This document shows positions 11,578 through 21,362 of a stretch of 64,000 nucleotides of DNA, in pieces. Position 1 is the first letter of the stretch. Every line of letters starts with the position of its first letter. The notes under the pieces are model-generated. The model saw nothing but the letters and a program-made list of their open reading frames with translations. It was not told the DNA's origin and ran no database searches. The DNA comes from Perkinsus olseni. Lineage: Eukaryota; Perkinsozoa; Perkinsida; Perkinsidae. Position numbers and translations under genes: made by a program. The stretch covers positions 1-64,000 of the forward strand of contig JABANP010000291.1 in assembly GCA_013115135.1 (NCBI GenBank). Reading direction: 5' to 3'.

Positions 11578-13434
11578 GTGAGAGTTACAGTTACAAATGT
11601 TGATGCGGTGATGGCTCGGTATGTTGATATTGATGATATTCAGTCTGGATACTGGTATGATGGAACCAATAGAGTAGTGCGAATACGGAAGGGGGCTATT
11701 CCCGCATTTTATGAGTACACTGTTGATGTTTTACGGGGTTTGCATGGTCCTTATCATCCGCAATTGCCAAAATATTATTATTCTCTGGTTCGTCATCTTT
11801 ATGTTTATCCTGAAGAATATCCTCATTTGGTCGATTTTGATGATCCTATTCCTTGCGTAGTTGTACCATCATTGACGTTGCCAAGAGCTACTGCCTCGTG
11901 GCTCATTCATTTAGCTCTTTATTACGGAAGGTACACGACAGAAATTGAATTGTTCGCTACACCATCATTATTGGAGGTATATCGTAAATGTGGGTTATAT
12001 GATACTACCAATGGAGAACAGTCACTATATCGATTATTATCGCTTTGGTGCGATCGAGAGTTGCGTGCTATGCCAGGTTCACACAGAACCTTCATGAGAA
12101 ATTTGTCATATGCAAAAGAAGTTTTATCGAACTTCTTTGGTGATGGTGGTATATTGTACTTCGATTCTCCCATTGTCAGTTTGCGACAGATAGCAATTTC
12201 GCATTCTGTCGAAGTATGGGATTACATATATAAAAATAGGGTAAGATTTGTCGCAGCGATACCGCAATTCCAACTGGGAGGGCTCCCATCTGCATCGGAT
12301 TTACTCACGGCTACGTTGGAAGCTCCTCTATCATGGCGCCCTACCATAGTTGGTATCTCTGGCCAATCAGCAGCTTCCATAATGGAGCAAACCTTTGTTT
12401 TGGAAGCATGCGTGACAGCTATTGATCGGGTATTGAATGCGACCAAGACTTTCGTCCCTTACCCTTTATTAGTTGGATATCCCGGGTGCGGCAAAACAAG
12501 TTGTGCCATTTTAGCGGGAGCGTATGGTCGAAGTAAAGGCTTAGAGATAACTTGTACTTCATTGTCTAGTGAGCGGGGGATGCTGCTTGGAGGTTGCCAT
12601 TTACATATGCTATTTGGTATTGGTGTTAACCGCAATACAGGATTTTCTACTTCGTCTGAGATGGTTTATTCGGCTTTGCAAAAATTACGAATGAATCCTA
12701 TCAAGATGGCCTTTTTGATGAGCATTGACATTCTCATTGTAGATGAATGTGGTTTGATAGATCAATGTTTATTTACGACTATGAGTGAAATACTATGTGA
12801 GTTACGTAAAACCCGGGTTCCCTTTGGAGGGAGTTTGTTAGTACTAACTGGAGATCCTTGTCAACTCAATCAAATATCCGGTGAATCCTTATGGATCTCT
12901 CCGTATGTTCACACATTATTTGATATGTACGGGTTGGCTGAGCCTGTTCGGTGTAGAGGCGATCCCATTTTACAACGTTGTATTGGTATTTTGCGAGATG
13001 TTTATTTCCCTGTCGATAGGGATGATATTGATTATGTCATTCATTCATTAACTACTAAATGTACACTTGTTGATTCAGTTGATGCTGTGAGGCGACAAAG
13101 CGGATATACAACATTCGAGATCTATAGTAAGCGTCGAAGTGAACGACAAGCTCTACAAGCATTCACAAAGTATCTCAATGACCGTCAATCTATGGGAGAA
13201 ACTATCTATGCTAGTATAGCTGACGATGAGTACAATGAGGGTGGATTGCATAATGTATGGAGAGCAGCGTCTTCACTTCTGGTGCTAAAAACTGGAGAGA
13301 TATTCACCGGAACCTCGGGAACTAAAGGTTGCGATTGGAGTGGTGTTACGTTTCACCCGAAATGGTGTTTCGTCGGATGGGACTACATATTACAGTCAGG
13401 GGCAACTGGCTCTCTGCAACCAACTTCCATCTGA
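11578..13434 (+). CDS. Helitron PIF1-type helicase, N-terminal and motor part
   Basis: SF1B helicase that unwinds DNA during Helitron transposition. Walker A is GYPGCGKTS at about residues 300-308 (Lys 306), Walker B is LIVDECG with Asp389-Glu390, and motif III is LTGDPCQL. The first ~280 residues resemble the linker between Rep and helicase in single-chain Helitron proteins. The frame is the same as Rep, separated only by TAA at 11527 and TAG at 11554. A 141-nt in-frame intron (GT at 11503, AG ending at 11643) would remove both stops, but I cannot verify it. No ATG lies at the start given here; the first ATG is downstream, which also favours fusion to Rep. The C-terminal motifs lie in the next frame. 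Confidence 0.85.
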   Translation: MRVTVTNVDAVMARYVDIDDIQSGYWYDGTNRVVRIRKGAIPAFYEYTVDVLRGLHGPYHPQLPKYYYSLVRHLYVYPEEYPHLVDFDDPIPCVVVPSLTLPRATASWLIHLALYYGRYTTEIELFATPSLLEVYRKCGLYDTTNGEQSLYRLLSLWCDRELRAMPGSHRTFMRNLSYAKEVLSNFFGDGGILYFDSPIVSLRQIAISHSVEVWDYIYKNRVRFVAAIPQFQLGGLPSASDLLTATLEAPLSWRPTIVGISGQSAASIMEQTFVLEACVTAIDRVLNATKTFVPYPLLVGYPGCGKTSCAILAGAYGRSKGLEITCTSLSSERGMLLGGCHLHMLFGIGVNRNTGFSTSSEMVYSALQKLRMNPIKMAFLMSIDILIVDECGLIDQCLFTTMSEILCELRKTRVPFGGSLLVLTGDPCQLNQISGESLWISPYVHTLFDMYGLAEPVRCRGDPILQRCIGILRDVYFPVDRDDIDYVIHSLTTKCTLVDSVDAVRRQSGYTTFEIYSKRRSERQALQAFTKYLNDRQSMGETIYASIADDEYNEGGLHNVWRAASSLLVLKTGEIFTGTSGTKGCDWSGVTFHPKWCFVGWDYILQSGATGSLQPTSI

Positions 13435-14332
13435 TACCGGTGGATCATCACTGGGAGTCTGCATAGCTCCGGCAGGTGTCCGAAATATTACTGATGTTGA
13501 TGTTCTTAATCCTCCTGTAGGATGGGTCAAGACAAGAATAAATCGAGATTTTGGTTATGAGATATCTGTTGGGTCTATTACAATGCGCAGACGGCAATAT
13601 CCAGTAACCAATCATGTGAGTTGTACGATACATAAAGCAGTGGGACTTACGTGCCCCGCGATTATAACAAGGATAGCAAGCCCGGCCAGCGATGCTCAGT
13701 ATGCTTTATGGGAACGGCAGCAATTATTGGTTTTGATATCTAGAGTGCCCGCTTTATCGTGTATCACGTTTATCAACTCTCGCGATGAAATTCGGGAAAC
13801 GGTTGAATATCTGCTAAACAAAAGATGTAAAGATATCGCGCTTATAACGCACATAGTCAGTGCTGTAGCGAAGACTCATAATAGTACTAACCAAGATCGT
13901 GTTGTTGTTCAGAGGTTAGGGTCTTTGCCTATACGTGTATATGATTTGAGTGTTCATAATGGTGGCTGTGTGTATTGTTTACTGAGTACCAACAGTCCTG
14001 ATCACACTTATGTCGGAACAACCATTGATTTGCAACAGAGATTTGATGCTCATAACCGTGGATTGAAGGGATCGAAGTACACAGCTGTTAATTCCCTCAA
14101 ACCATGGCGAGTAGCCGCTATAATAGTTGGCTTTCCGTACAATGCTGATAACTTGTCGTATAACATATCTGCTCGTATGGAGGTTGAGACGAGTTGGCAT
14201 CATCTAATGCGCACGACGGATTCATTGTTCGTTGTGTTATCCAAGGGAAAATCGCTTTTGCGTGTATTCCGCAATAAATACCCAAACCTCAAGTTCATTG
14301 ATTATTGTTCAATTGTTGACACAAATGTATAA
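13340..14332 (+). CDS. Helicase C-terminal motifs fused to an Slx1-like GIY-YIG nuclease
   Basis: Residues ~75-140 carry the last PIF1 helicase motifs (a block around TIHKAVGLTC, then VLISRV), so this frame continues the preceding helicase by a frame change or short intron in 13340-13560. Residues ~205-290 form a GIY-YIG domain: VY at 211-212, TYVGT with Tyr224, Arg234 in QQRFDAHN, and Glu281 or 283 as the likely metal ligand. The spacing and the KPWRVAAIIVGF segment resemble the Slx1 branch, whose members cut branched DNA. The stop is at 14330. A nuclease fused to the Helitron helicase would be available where displaced strands and branched intermediates form; that role is inference. Confidence 0.8.
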   Translation: MVLRFTRNGVSSDGTTYYSQGQLALCNQLPSDTGGSSLGVCIAPAGVRNITDVDVLNPPVGWVKTRINRDFGYEISVGSITMRRRQYPVTNHVSCTIHKAVGLTCPAIITRIASPASDAQYALWERQQLLVLISRVPALSCITFINSRDEIRETVEYLLNKRCKDIALITHIVSAVAKTHNSTNQDRVVVQRLGSLPIRVYDLSVHNGGCVYCLLSTNSPDHTYVGTTIDLQQRFDAHNRGLKGSKYTAVNSLKPWRVAAIIVGFPYNADNLSYNISARMEVETSWHHLMRTTDSLFVVLSKGKSLLRVFRNKYPNLKFIDYCSIVDTNV

Positions 14333-14454
14333 ATGTTACTTTCTTTAATTGTTGCTTCACATTGTGTTCACAGTGTTCTAGAGTTCTCATTCTCCAGAGG
14401 AATTATTGAAGTGTTAGCAGTTGCAAATAACATTTTCACCTTTTTTTCGAAGGA

Positions 14455-14462
14455 GTGTCCTT
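14455..14462. repeat. hAT target-site duplication, left copy
   Basis: GTGTCCTT lies directly before the left inverted repeat CAGCATGTGCC and is matched perfectly by 20370-20377. Confidence 0.95.
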
Positions 14463-14701
14463 CAGCATGTGCCCGCAGGGCACGAGCCCCGAAATTTCGC
14501 TTTGAAATTTCATGAAATTTCATGAAATTTCGCGGGTTCTGTTGCACCGATGAAATCGATCAACCCGGGCGATAACGCGTTCTCCCACGCAGTTATCCAG
14601 TGCGCTTGGCCAGGCATCTCTCGTTTCACAGTTGGGTTGCATATCCCGAGGTTATGAATCCGTGCCACGGATTCCGTGGGCTAGTTTTGATAGTTTACCC
14701 T

Positions 14702-14730
14702 CCGAACAGTTTTAGACTAAAACTGTTCGG
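14702..14730. repeat. Perfect hairpin in hAT subterminal region
   Basis: CCGAACAGTTTTAG and its exact complement are separated by a single base. hAT transposases often bind subterminal repeats; this hairpin may be such a site, but that is only a guess. Confidence 0.8.
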
Positions 14731-15390
14731 GTGATATAACTAAAACTTTTAGTTGAACTTCAGGGTAACTCAACAAGATGCAGTAGGATGAACTTTTATA
14801 TCACAAATGGGCGACAAGTCAGGCGACGTATTAGAACGGTCGCAACACAGATTAATTAAAACTTCACAATGCGGACGAGGATGGACTGTCCATCATGGAC
14901 ACATTATCTGGAAGGAATGAGTATATATACTCTGCGAACTGCAAACGTTGACTTATCCACATTTATGCAATCGGATCTGAGTCAGGCGGGCAGTCAGCTC
15001 TCTTTCTGTCATCTTCGCCGGCTCCCTAAAAGTGAAAATAGCGATATCAAGTTGATATTATCAACCAGTATCCAGCATCACACACATCCGTAGTGTTTTT
15101 GGAAGAAGTTTTCGGCTCGCCGGACCACTTTATAACCCCGGCTGCGAAGAGCCGCTCCGCTACGATCCTGATAGCAACCAATGCAAAGGACTACCCCAGA
15201 CGAAAACTTACTCGGAGTCCTTAGACGAGGTGAACAGCTCCCGAGGTATGTAGTTGGAACACGGGGTGATGATGGACTTGTATAGATACGATGAGAACGA
15301 ATCCGTGTCCTTGTACATATCCCAATATTGTAGGGGACTCATCTGTGGTCTCAGTTTGCTCATCTCGGAATGCTTTCCTGATATGGTTCA

Positions 15391-16592
15391 CTACATAGCC
15401 CAATACCATCCGTCAAGGCTCAGCAAGCCAGGCTTACCGTCGGAACGGAAGTATTCAACCAGCGTTGAGACCGCACCAGAAACAGCAAATTCTTCAAGTC
15501 CTTCTTCCTTTCTGTACCCGTTGAAGGCTTCAATCTCGGAGAGAACTTCTCTCTGATTCTCATAGATCCAGTCTGAAGAGTCCTCCACATTTGTTGGGTC
15601 ATATCTCATCATCCACTGGCGACCACCCAGTAGTATGCCTCCACTGAGAGAGAACCGACCCATTAGATCATATAAATCTTCGCGAGTAAGGCCTACCATC
15701 GCGCAACTGCATCCTTCGCTGCACGGCCAACTTGAGAAATGTTGTCTTCCGATTGCAGTTGTTGAAAACAGTCTCGAACTCTCTTGGTTGCATCGAAGAT
15801 ACTGAGGTCACGCACGTCCCTCCTTAAGCCACGCAGGAGCTCTAAAGGTCCAACGGCACTCGCGATCTCCTTTTGCTTATCGGGGCTGTTGAATAATTGC
15901 GACAGCTCTCTCTGAAGGTCCTGGGTCGTGGGCTCGAGTCTGAAAAGGTCACGATCATTATGCGATATTGCGAGGCGAAAAGGAGTTGTATAATGCTACT
16001 TTGTCCAAATGGCGATGTCCGTCAAAGCCATCAAGAACTCCTGTATGCTGCGCCATTCGTCGAGGATATACTTGAACCGAAGGTACGGTTCGGAATCATC
16101 TTCTGGTGGCACACTTCCCTTGAATGTAATGTTGTCGATTCTTGTCTGGACGATTTCTCCGAGCTTCGAGTAGGCAGAACCAAGCCATGAAAACGTAGAA
16201 TTGCCAAGTATGATACTCCGGAGGGCTTCCTCGATGACGACTTCAAAGCACGGAATGACGATGGGACTGCTGCATTCGAATGTCTTCTCCCTCCGACAAC
16301 CTTCGAGCAAGATACTTGCTGAGATCAATGTCATTGACGACCAGGCCGCCGATGGAGATTTTATCTGAGGAATGGGCCATTCCGAATGGCAGTGCAACTC
16401 AGTAGCTGGCTCACATTGTTTGAGCAAGGACTCACACTCGTGAATCACGAATGACCAAATCCAATCTGACTCTGCCTGTATGCTTTCTCTGGTCGAGGGT
16501 GGTATAACACTACCACATAGGGGTACCATCCGCTTGTACATCTGGTTCCCAACCTGGTTATGCTTAGGCTCATCTACAGTACAGTCACACAT
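15391..16592 (-). CDS. hAT-associated open frames, C-terminal exons of the BED protein
   Basis: Two minus-strand frames (16592 down to 15996, 198 codons; 15699 down to 15391, 102 codons) follow the BED-finger frame in transcription order and probably continue it through introns. The second contains LVEYFRS...LSLDGWYWAM, which weakly resembles the start of the hAT C-terminal dimerisation region, but the remaining hallmarks are not visible. Exon borders are not resolved. Confidence 0.4.
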
Positions 16593-17326
16593 GCAACCAC
16601 AGCTCTATCACCAGCCTTATCAACATATCTCTGAAGATGCAGAGCTGCGTGCCTCTTACCGGTAGACATAGAGAGAGCAGTACTGGCCTTGGACAAAGCT
16701 TCAGTTTTCAATGAGTCCTCCAGTTGATCGTAGCCCTTAATTTGGCATGCTTCGGAAGCCTTCAGAAAACCGGGTCGCACCGAGTCCACCGCCTTCACAA
16801 AGTCGGTAGCGAACAGGAGGCTCAAGGGAGCATTGTTCGAGATGCATGCAGCCGCTGCGCGTCGACGAAAGCTATCTACGAGAGTGCCACTCAAGGGGGG
16901 TAGGAAGAAACTTTTCACAGGGATAGCAGACTTGGCTCTGTCAGACGTTCCACCTGTTACCGGAGTCGTTGTACGCGAGGTCCTCGCCGGGGTCCTGGAC
17001 GCAGGATGTACTCCACTGGAACTTTCAGTGGAGTACTTACGCCGTAGAGCCGGTAGTTCCTCGAAGACAGCCTCACGGTGGTCATCCCAAAGGTGCTCGG
17101 CAAACCTCGTAGCATTCCTCCGCCATGTGTTGTGACAGTAGTGACAAGTCATACGCCTGGTAGCGCTAGTATCAGAAGGGTCCACGCCCACGGCGTTGAA
17201 ATAGTGGCGATCCAGATCTAGGCTGTAGATCTCTATGGGGTATTCCTTCACCCCAGCAGCGCTGCTCCTCCTCCGTTTCGTGGACATAGTTAGAAGCGTG
17301 GAAAGATAAATACCAGCTAATCGCAC
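16574..17326 (-). CDS. BED zinc-finger protein of the hAT element
   Basis: A basic N-terminus is followed by a BED-type zinc finger: MTCHYCHNTW and FAEHLWDDH give the C-x2-C and H-x4-H ligands at about residues 55-80. The following ~150 residues (FRRRAAAACISNNAPLSLLF onward) match the helical segment that follows the BED finger in hAT transposases. The start ATG at 17286 (MSTKRRRSS) is more likely than 17326, because the first 13 residues look unrelated. BED fingers bind transposon ends. It is encoded downstream of the catalytic frames, which is unusual because the finger is normally at the transposase N-terminus. Confidence 0.7.
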   Translation of the reverse strand: MRLAGIYLSTLLTMSTKRRRSSAAGVKEYPIEIYSLDLDRHYFNAVGVDPSDTSATRRMTCHYCHNTWRRNATRFAEHLWDDHREAVFEELPALRRKYSTESSSGVHPASRTPARTSRTTTPVTGGTSDRAKSAIPVKSFFLPPLSGTLVDSFRRRAAAACISNNAPLSLLFATDFVKAVDSVRPGFLKASEACQIKGYDQLEDSLKTEALSKASTALSMSTGKRHAALHLQRYVDKAGDRAVVACVTVL

Positions 17327-17539
17327 GTAAACTCGAAAACTTTATAATACTGTTTGTATTCCCAATTTAAAAACCCAACTCAACTCAATACAAAGCAAAC
17401 ATTCAAATAACACGGATAATGGCAAAGACTCCTATTTCCTGTCACCAGGAGCTTTTAATATCTGTCAGTGTGTAACTGACTAGTAATTACTGAATTGGCA
17501 ATCACATGACAAGTCTGCATGAACCCTCTGATGCAATAA

Positions 17540-18193
17540 TTATTGGATGAAATCTATTTCACCACTAATTACCATACCACGCAGTTGTTGAATAGTGAAG
17601 GTCTCATCCGTTCTCTGATCAGTCATAACGTAGTAAATGAAGTATACCCGCCGACTCCGTCTCACGGGACGGCTCGAGCTTGACGGAGCGCTCGACTCGG
17701 CTGAGGTGTCCTCGTATAGAATGCACTCCCATGTGGCCAACCTCCCGGTTGACTCATCTTCTAGGTGGTGCCGACACCGCATTCCGCGTTCTCCGTTCTT
17801 GGTGAGGAACTCGTGAGTGATGTCTCTTGATGCTATCGTAGTCCTTGACCTTTTGTGAGCATGAGTCATCACGGGAGAATCAACTGATTCCTCGGATGCA
17901 GATACCACCGTTACATCAGATGCGGCACCGCTGAAGACCTCCATACCGTCATCACTTCCAGAGCTCAGATCGGAATCATCGTAGATCACGGAAACAGACT
18001 CCGCATCTGAGTCTACTCTGCACGGAGATCGTGGGCTCAAAATGTCGGACACGAGGTCCGAAGGGGTGCTCGGGAGAGATGCCAGATCTAAGTCAGATAC
18101 AGAGTCAGCGTCCGAGTCCGAGTCGAGATCAATCACTGGGGCCTTGTCAGTAGCCTGAGAAGTGCAAAGTACAAGGGTGACCAGAGAGAGCAT
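17540..18193 (-). CDS. Acidic Asp/Ser-rich protein of unknown function inside the hAT element
   Basis: This 217-codon frame lies between the transposase core and the BED gene, on the same strand. The N-terminal ~14 residues are hydrophobic and could be a weak signal sequence. Residues 20-110 are dominated by Asp and Ser (DSDSDADSVSDLD and similar), followed by a more ordered C-terminal ~70 residues. No family is recognised. Its position inside TSD-defined transposon ends suggests cargo or an accessory protein. Confidence 0.45.
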   Translation of the reverse strand: MLSLVTLVLCTSQATDKAPVIDLDSDSDADSVSDLDLASLPSTPSDLVSDILSPRSPCRVDSDAESVSVIYDDSDLSSGSDDGMEVFSGAASDVTVVSASEESVDSPVMTHAHKRSRTTIASRDITHEFLTKNGERGMRCRHHLEDESTGRLATWECILYEDTSAESSAPSSSSRPVRRSRRVYFIYYVMTDQRTDETFTIQQLRGMVISGEIDFIQ

Positions 18194-18563
18194 ATCCTAC
18201 TCTAGAATATCTCTCCAAGAGGACATCTTTGAGATCCCAGGAAATCGCTGTGCACTCGAAGATAGTGGAAGCCTTCATATTGAGACTAAGGTGACAAATC
18301 GATACTAAGGTAGTCGATACCCTACGCCGGGCGTGGTACGCCCCTATGGCGATGCACGTATGCTTACTTCATGCAGAAGCGTGAGCGGCTGAAAATTCTC
18401 TCGATGGCCGCAGACGAGCTCGGGGACATGCTAATTATGACCATGTATCGAGCCAAGTCGACGGAGGTCTCGAACCGTGACCAGTAGCTGCTAGCCGATG
18501 GCCTGGGTTGTCCCATCTCGAAGCTGTGCTCTCCTGAGATGATGAGAGCTGGCTATTTACCGA

Positions 18564-20146
18564 TTAGTCTGGCTGTCGACCAGCGAGATGGAAATTACCT
18601 CTACGCAAGAGATAGTCCTCGAGGGAAGTGAGAGCCGACTCCAGGCTAATGATTCCAGGACTACACTCGCAGAATCGCTTCAACTCAGCTCCTCCATCAG
18701 CGAAAGCTTGCTTTTGCCACTCTCTGTCGTCTCGCCAGTTCTTCGGTATCAGGAGGGGTACAAAGCTTCTGTTCGCCATTGTCTTCGTTAACCTGAAGCA
18801 GATGCAGTCAAGATGTGCCAGTGGCAGAGTGCCACAACATAATCGATTCAGTGGTGTATGTTACCCTACCTATCCGACAGTGTCTGCTTGGACGACGTGT
18901 TCATACATTTCTCCTCAATGAGGTCCTTGATAACTCTCTCAAAATGGCTGAGTCCCGAAGCAGCATCGCAACAATCAGCTTGAAGTGTGTCAGTGAGCTT
19001 CCACAGTTTTCGTAGCACTAAATATGCCTCCCTGGCCTTTTGGTGCGATCGACGAGAAAATATGAGCGCTTTCACAGCCATCAGCGCTCGCGAGGCTGAT
19101 CCGGTCAACCTGAGGAACGGACGAAGGGACAATCGGAAGCTTGCAACGCTTACCTTCCAGCGAGGTCTCCTTCCGGCTCGAATCTGCGAACGACCTTCTG
19201 AATAATGGCCCAATTCTTCAGAACACTACGTAAACCTTGCACTGATGAATTCCAACGAACTTCGAAGAACTCTCTTATCCGAGTTCCTCCTTCTTGGGAA
19301 TACAATCTTGCCACTATGCTGAAGGAAGTAAATCTTCTCGTGGTGCAGATGAGGTCGATAACAAAGCCAAATTGAGAGCCTGGCGCGCTCAGAGAGCGCA
19401 AAGCGAGGTTAGAGGAGTGGGCTAAACACCCAGACGACACAGCGACCAACTTCGACGGTTCCTCTTTGAATTTGCCGTAGACGGATGCCAGACTACTGGG
19501 ACCAGCTTCGACGCCGACTACGGCATCAGAGATCGGCGGGATATCCGTAATCTCTGAGATTACGGCCTTGGTGGCGGCTAGCATATTTGCTGCATTATCG
19601 CTGATGAGGTAGTTAACAGTCAACTGGAAACCTGAAACGTGATGACAAGCAGCTACTCAAAGGAGATGCACTTATCTGACTATTTTGCTCACCTTCCGCC
19701 AGGGGGATGATCACTTCGTTGAGAAGAAAGTTGCGCACTTCCAAACTTTTCTCGCCCTCGGTCAGCTTCAACCTTCGAAAGGAATACGGGTAAACCTTCA
19801 ACTTCCCATCAGAATTAGGGGACTTTATGACCAAGGCTGCACCAATGTGGGGCACAACGGAGTGAGATGGCGTCCAGTAGTCGAGGATGATACCCAATGG
19901 GGCCTGGTGCACGCCGTACGAGAACAAGACATCGCCAACCATTCGAACTCTCTGCTTGGATGCAAGACTCTGACGGACTCTTCGGACCAGGTGCTTGTTG
20001 ATTTGGATAGGCGGAGATCGGCCCAGCGCTTCAAAGGCATACTTGAGCGGCAAGTCACATATAGAGCGCGTGCTCCACCCAGCCGTTATAGCAGCGGCCA
20101 CAAAGCGCTCAACGAAGGCCTCGTCACCAATCTCGGGAGAAGGCAT
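18564..20146 (-). CDS. hAT transposase catalytic core, multi-exon
   Basis: Exon A (20146 down to 19693) carries LDYWTP, the first catalytic Asp context of hAT RNase-H-like domains. A GTGAGC...TTTCAG intron of 61 nt (19692 down to 19632) joins in frame to exon B (19631 down to 19154), which has LISDNAANMLAA (second Asp) and FEVRWNSS, the conserved RW motif. A GTAAGC...CCTCAG intron of 44 nt (19153 down to 19110) joins to exon C (to about 18866), a helical region. A further frame at 18779-18564 may be another exon. The glutamate and the C-terminal dimerisation block were not located. No BED finger fits between this start and the TIR. Confidence 0.75.
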
Positions 20147-20369
20147 GGATGGGATAATAATCCGAGATAATAGTCAATTAACTAAGAAGAGGACCTGACG
20201 GCAGAGTAACTATGCGATAGACTCGACGGGAGACCGTGACCCGATCGTTGAACACCAGAGAGATTCGTGGAACTTAACTCAGAAACGACTTTGAAGCGCC
20301 GCGCAAAACTGATGGCGAGCGAAATCTTCAACGCGCGGAGCGCGTCCACCCCGGTTTTGGCACATGCTG

Positions 20370-20377
20370 GTGTCCTT
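20370..20377. repeat. hAT target-site duplication, right copy
   Basis: GTGTCCTT immediately follows the right inverted repeat and equals 14455-14462. Confidence 0.95.
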
Positions 20378-20392
20378 CAAGGAGAGCTAATC

Positions 20393-21205
20393 ATGAGACC
20401 GCTGCTGCCGCCTCAGCCTGAGGAGACTCCCCCCGGTGCACGCAGGCCACTGTTTGCGTATAGAACAGAGGTAGATGCTGACTATACGGCTGCTGAGTTA
20501 TCAAAGAAGGTTGAGGAGAACTTAACATTTTCGAATGTTGTACCAAAAAGCCAATTCTCGTCAACTGTAAGTAGTCGAAGATGGTCACAAATAAATGTCT
20601 CGCCTGCTACTCCCAAAGAATGTATTGCATCTGATACGACGCTAGTGAGAGAATCTGAGAATGGTCATCTTACAACGCAACTGAGTTTCAAGGAAAGCTT
20701 GAATCTAGCTCATCGAACGAGAGAGATGATACAGTTTGAGGAAAAATACATTGATGCATTGAAGCGGAAGTATATTTTCGGAGCTGCATCTGGGGAAGCC
20801 AATAATTGTTTGATTGATACGTTGCGACAGTTATGTGCTTCTTCTGGGATCTGTAAAATTGAGTCGCTAACGAGTGAAGAAATAAGCACTCAAGTGAGAG
20901 AAAGAATTATGAGCGCTTTTCAAGTTCGAGAACATGATTTTCTACAGCATTGGTTCCATGCATCAGCTGTTATCGATGCTCTTTATCAACTGTCGGGATA
21001 TTCCTCTCCAAGAGTTGCTCTAACCATTGTTGCTTATTCGATTCAAGACTATGGTTTGCTTCATGATCGTGGAAACTATACTGATGATGATTTACTTTCG
21101 CTTGAAGGAGAAGTAGTAGCAGAAGAGAATAGCACTGCGATTTTGAGGATGTATAATTATAATTCTGTTCATTATGTTCCGTTGTTTCCCATAGCCGATA
21201 ACTGA
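20393..21205 (+). CDS. Helitron OTU-like cysteine protease
   Basis: OTU enzymes cleave ubiquitin-type linkages with a Cys-His pair. Here the nucleophile context is EANNCLIDTLRQLC (Cys139) and the distal block is SVHYVPLF (His260), the usual OTU order and spacing. The Asp normally three residues before the Cys is not conserved (Ala), so activity is uncertain. I start at the ATG at 20393 because everything upstream of 20370 belongs to the hAT element, although the open frame continues into it. Base composition matches the Helitron left half. OTU domains are known in some Helitron lineages; their role in transposition is unclear. Confidence 0.7.
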   Translation: MRPLLPPQPEETPPGARRPLFAYRTEVDADYTAAELSKKVEENLTFSNVVPKSQFSSTVSSRRWSQINVSPATPKECIASDTTLVRESENGHLTTQLSFKESLNLAHRTREMIQFEEKYIDALKRKYIFGAASGEANNCLIDTLRQLCASSGICKIESLTSEEISTQVRERIMSAFQVREHDFLQHWFHASAVIDALYQLSGYSSPRVALTIVAYSIQDYGLLHDRGNYTDDDLLSLEGEVVAEENSTAILRMYNYNSVHYVPLFPIADN

Positions 21206-21223
21206 TATACGATGATTGGGTTT

Positions 21224-21256
21224 GGCTTCCGTGTGCCTTCCGGCACCGGAAGCCGT
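21224..21256. repeat. Nested GC hairpin between OTU and RPA-like genes
   Basis: GGCTTCCG and CGGAAGCC form an outer stem around an inner TGCC/GGCA stem in an otherwise AT-rich spacer. It could be a transcription signal or an internal remnant of Helitron-type end structure; neither is shown. Confidence 0.55.
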
Positions 21257-21362
21257 TAGGGTACAGTATACATGTTACCTCCTTTTCCTCAATTCTTTTC
21301 GAGTTTTGAATGAAAAGTAGTGATTGTGATTATGGCTTCTTGTTGTTTCATTGCCACTATCA

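Larger units (their letters stand above)
14463..20369 (-). mobile_element. hAT-family DNA transposon nested in the Helitron
   Basis: The ends are perfect 11-bp inverted repeats, CAGCATGTGCC at 14463-14473 and its complement at 20359-20369. They start with CAG as in many hAT elements. The 8-bp duplication GTGTCCTT flanks both sides, which is the hAT size. The element is 5907 bp and its genes run on the minus strand. Subterminal features are a GTGCCCGCAGGGCAC hairpin at 14470-14484, GAAATTTC direct repeats at 14491-14533, and a perfect 14-bp stem with a 1-nt loop at 14702-14730. Confidence 0.92.

Noticed and set aside
20267..20392. Extended N-terminus of the OTU protein
   Set aside because: Codons before 20370 are inside the hAT terminal region and the target duplication, so they were not part of the Helitron gene.
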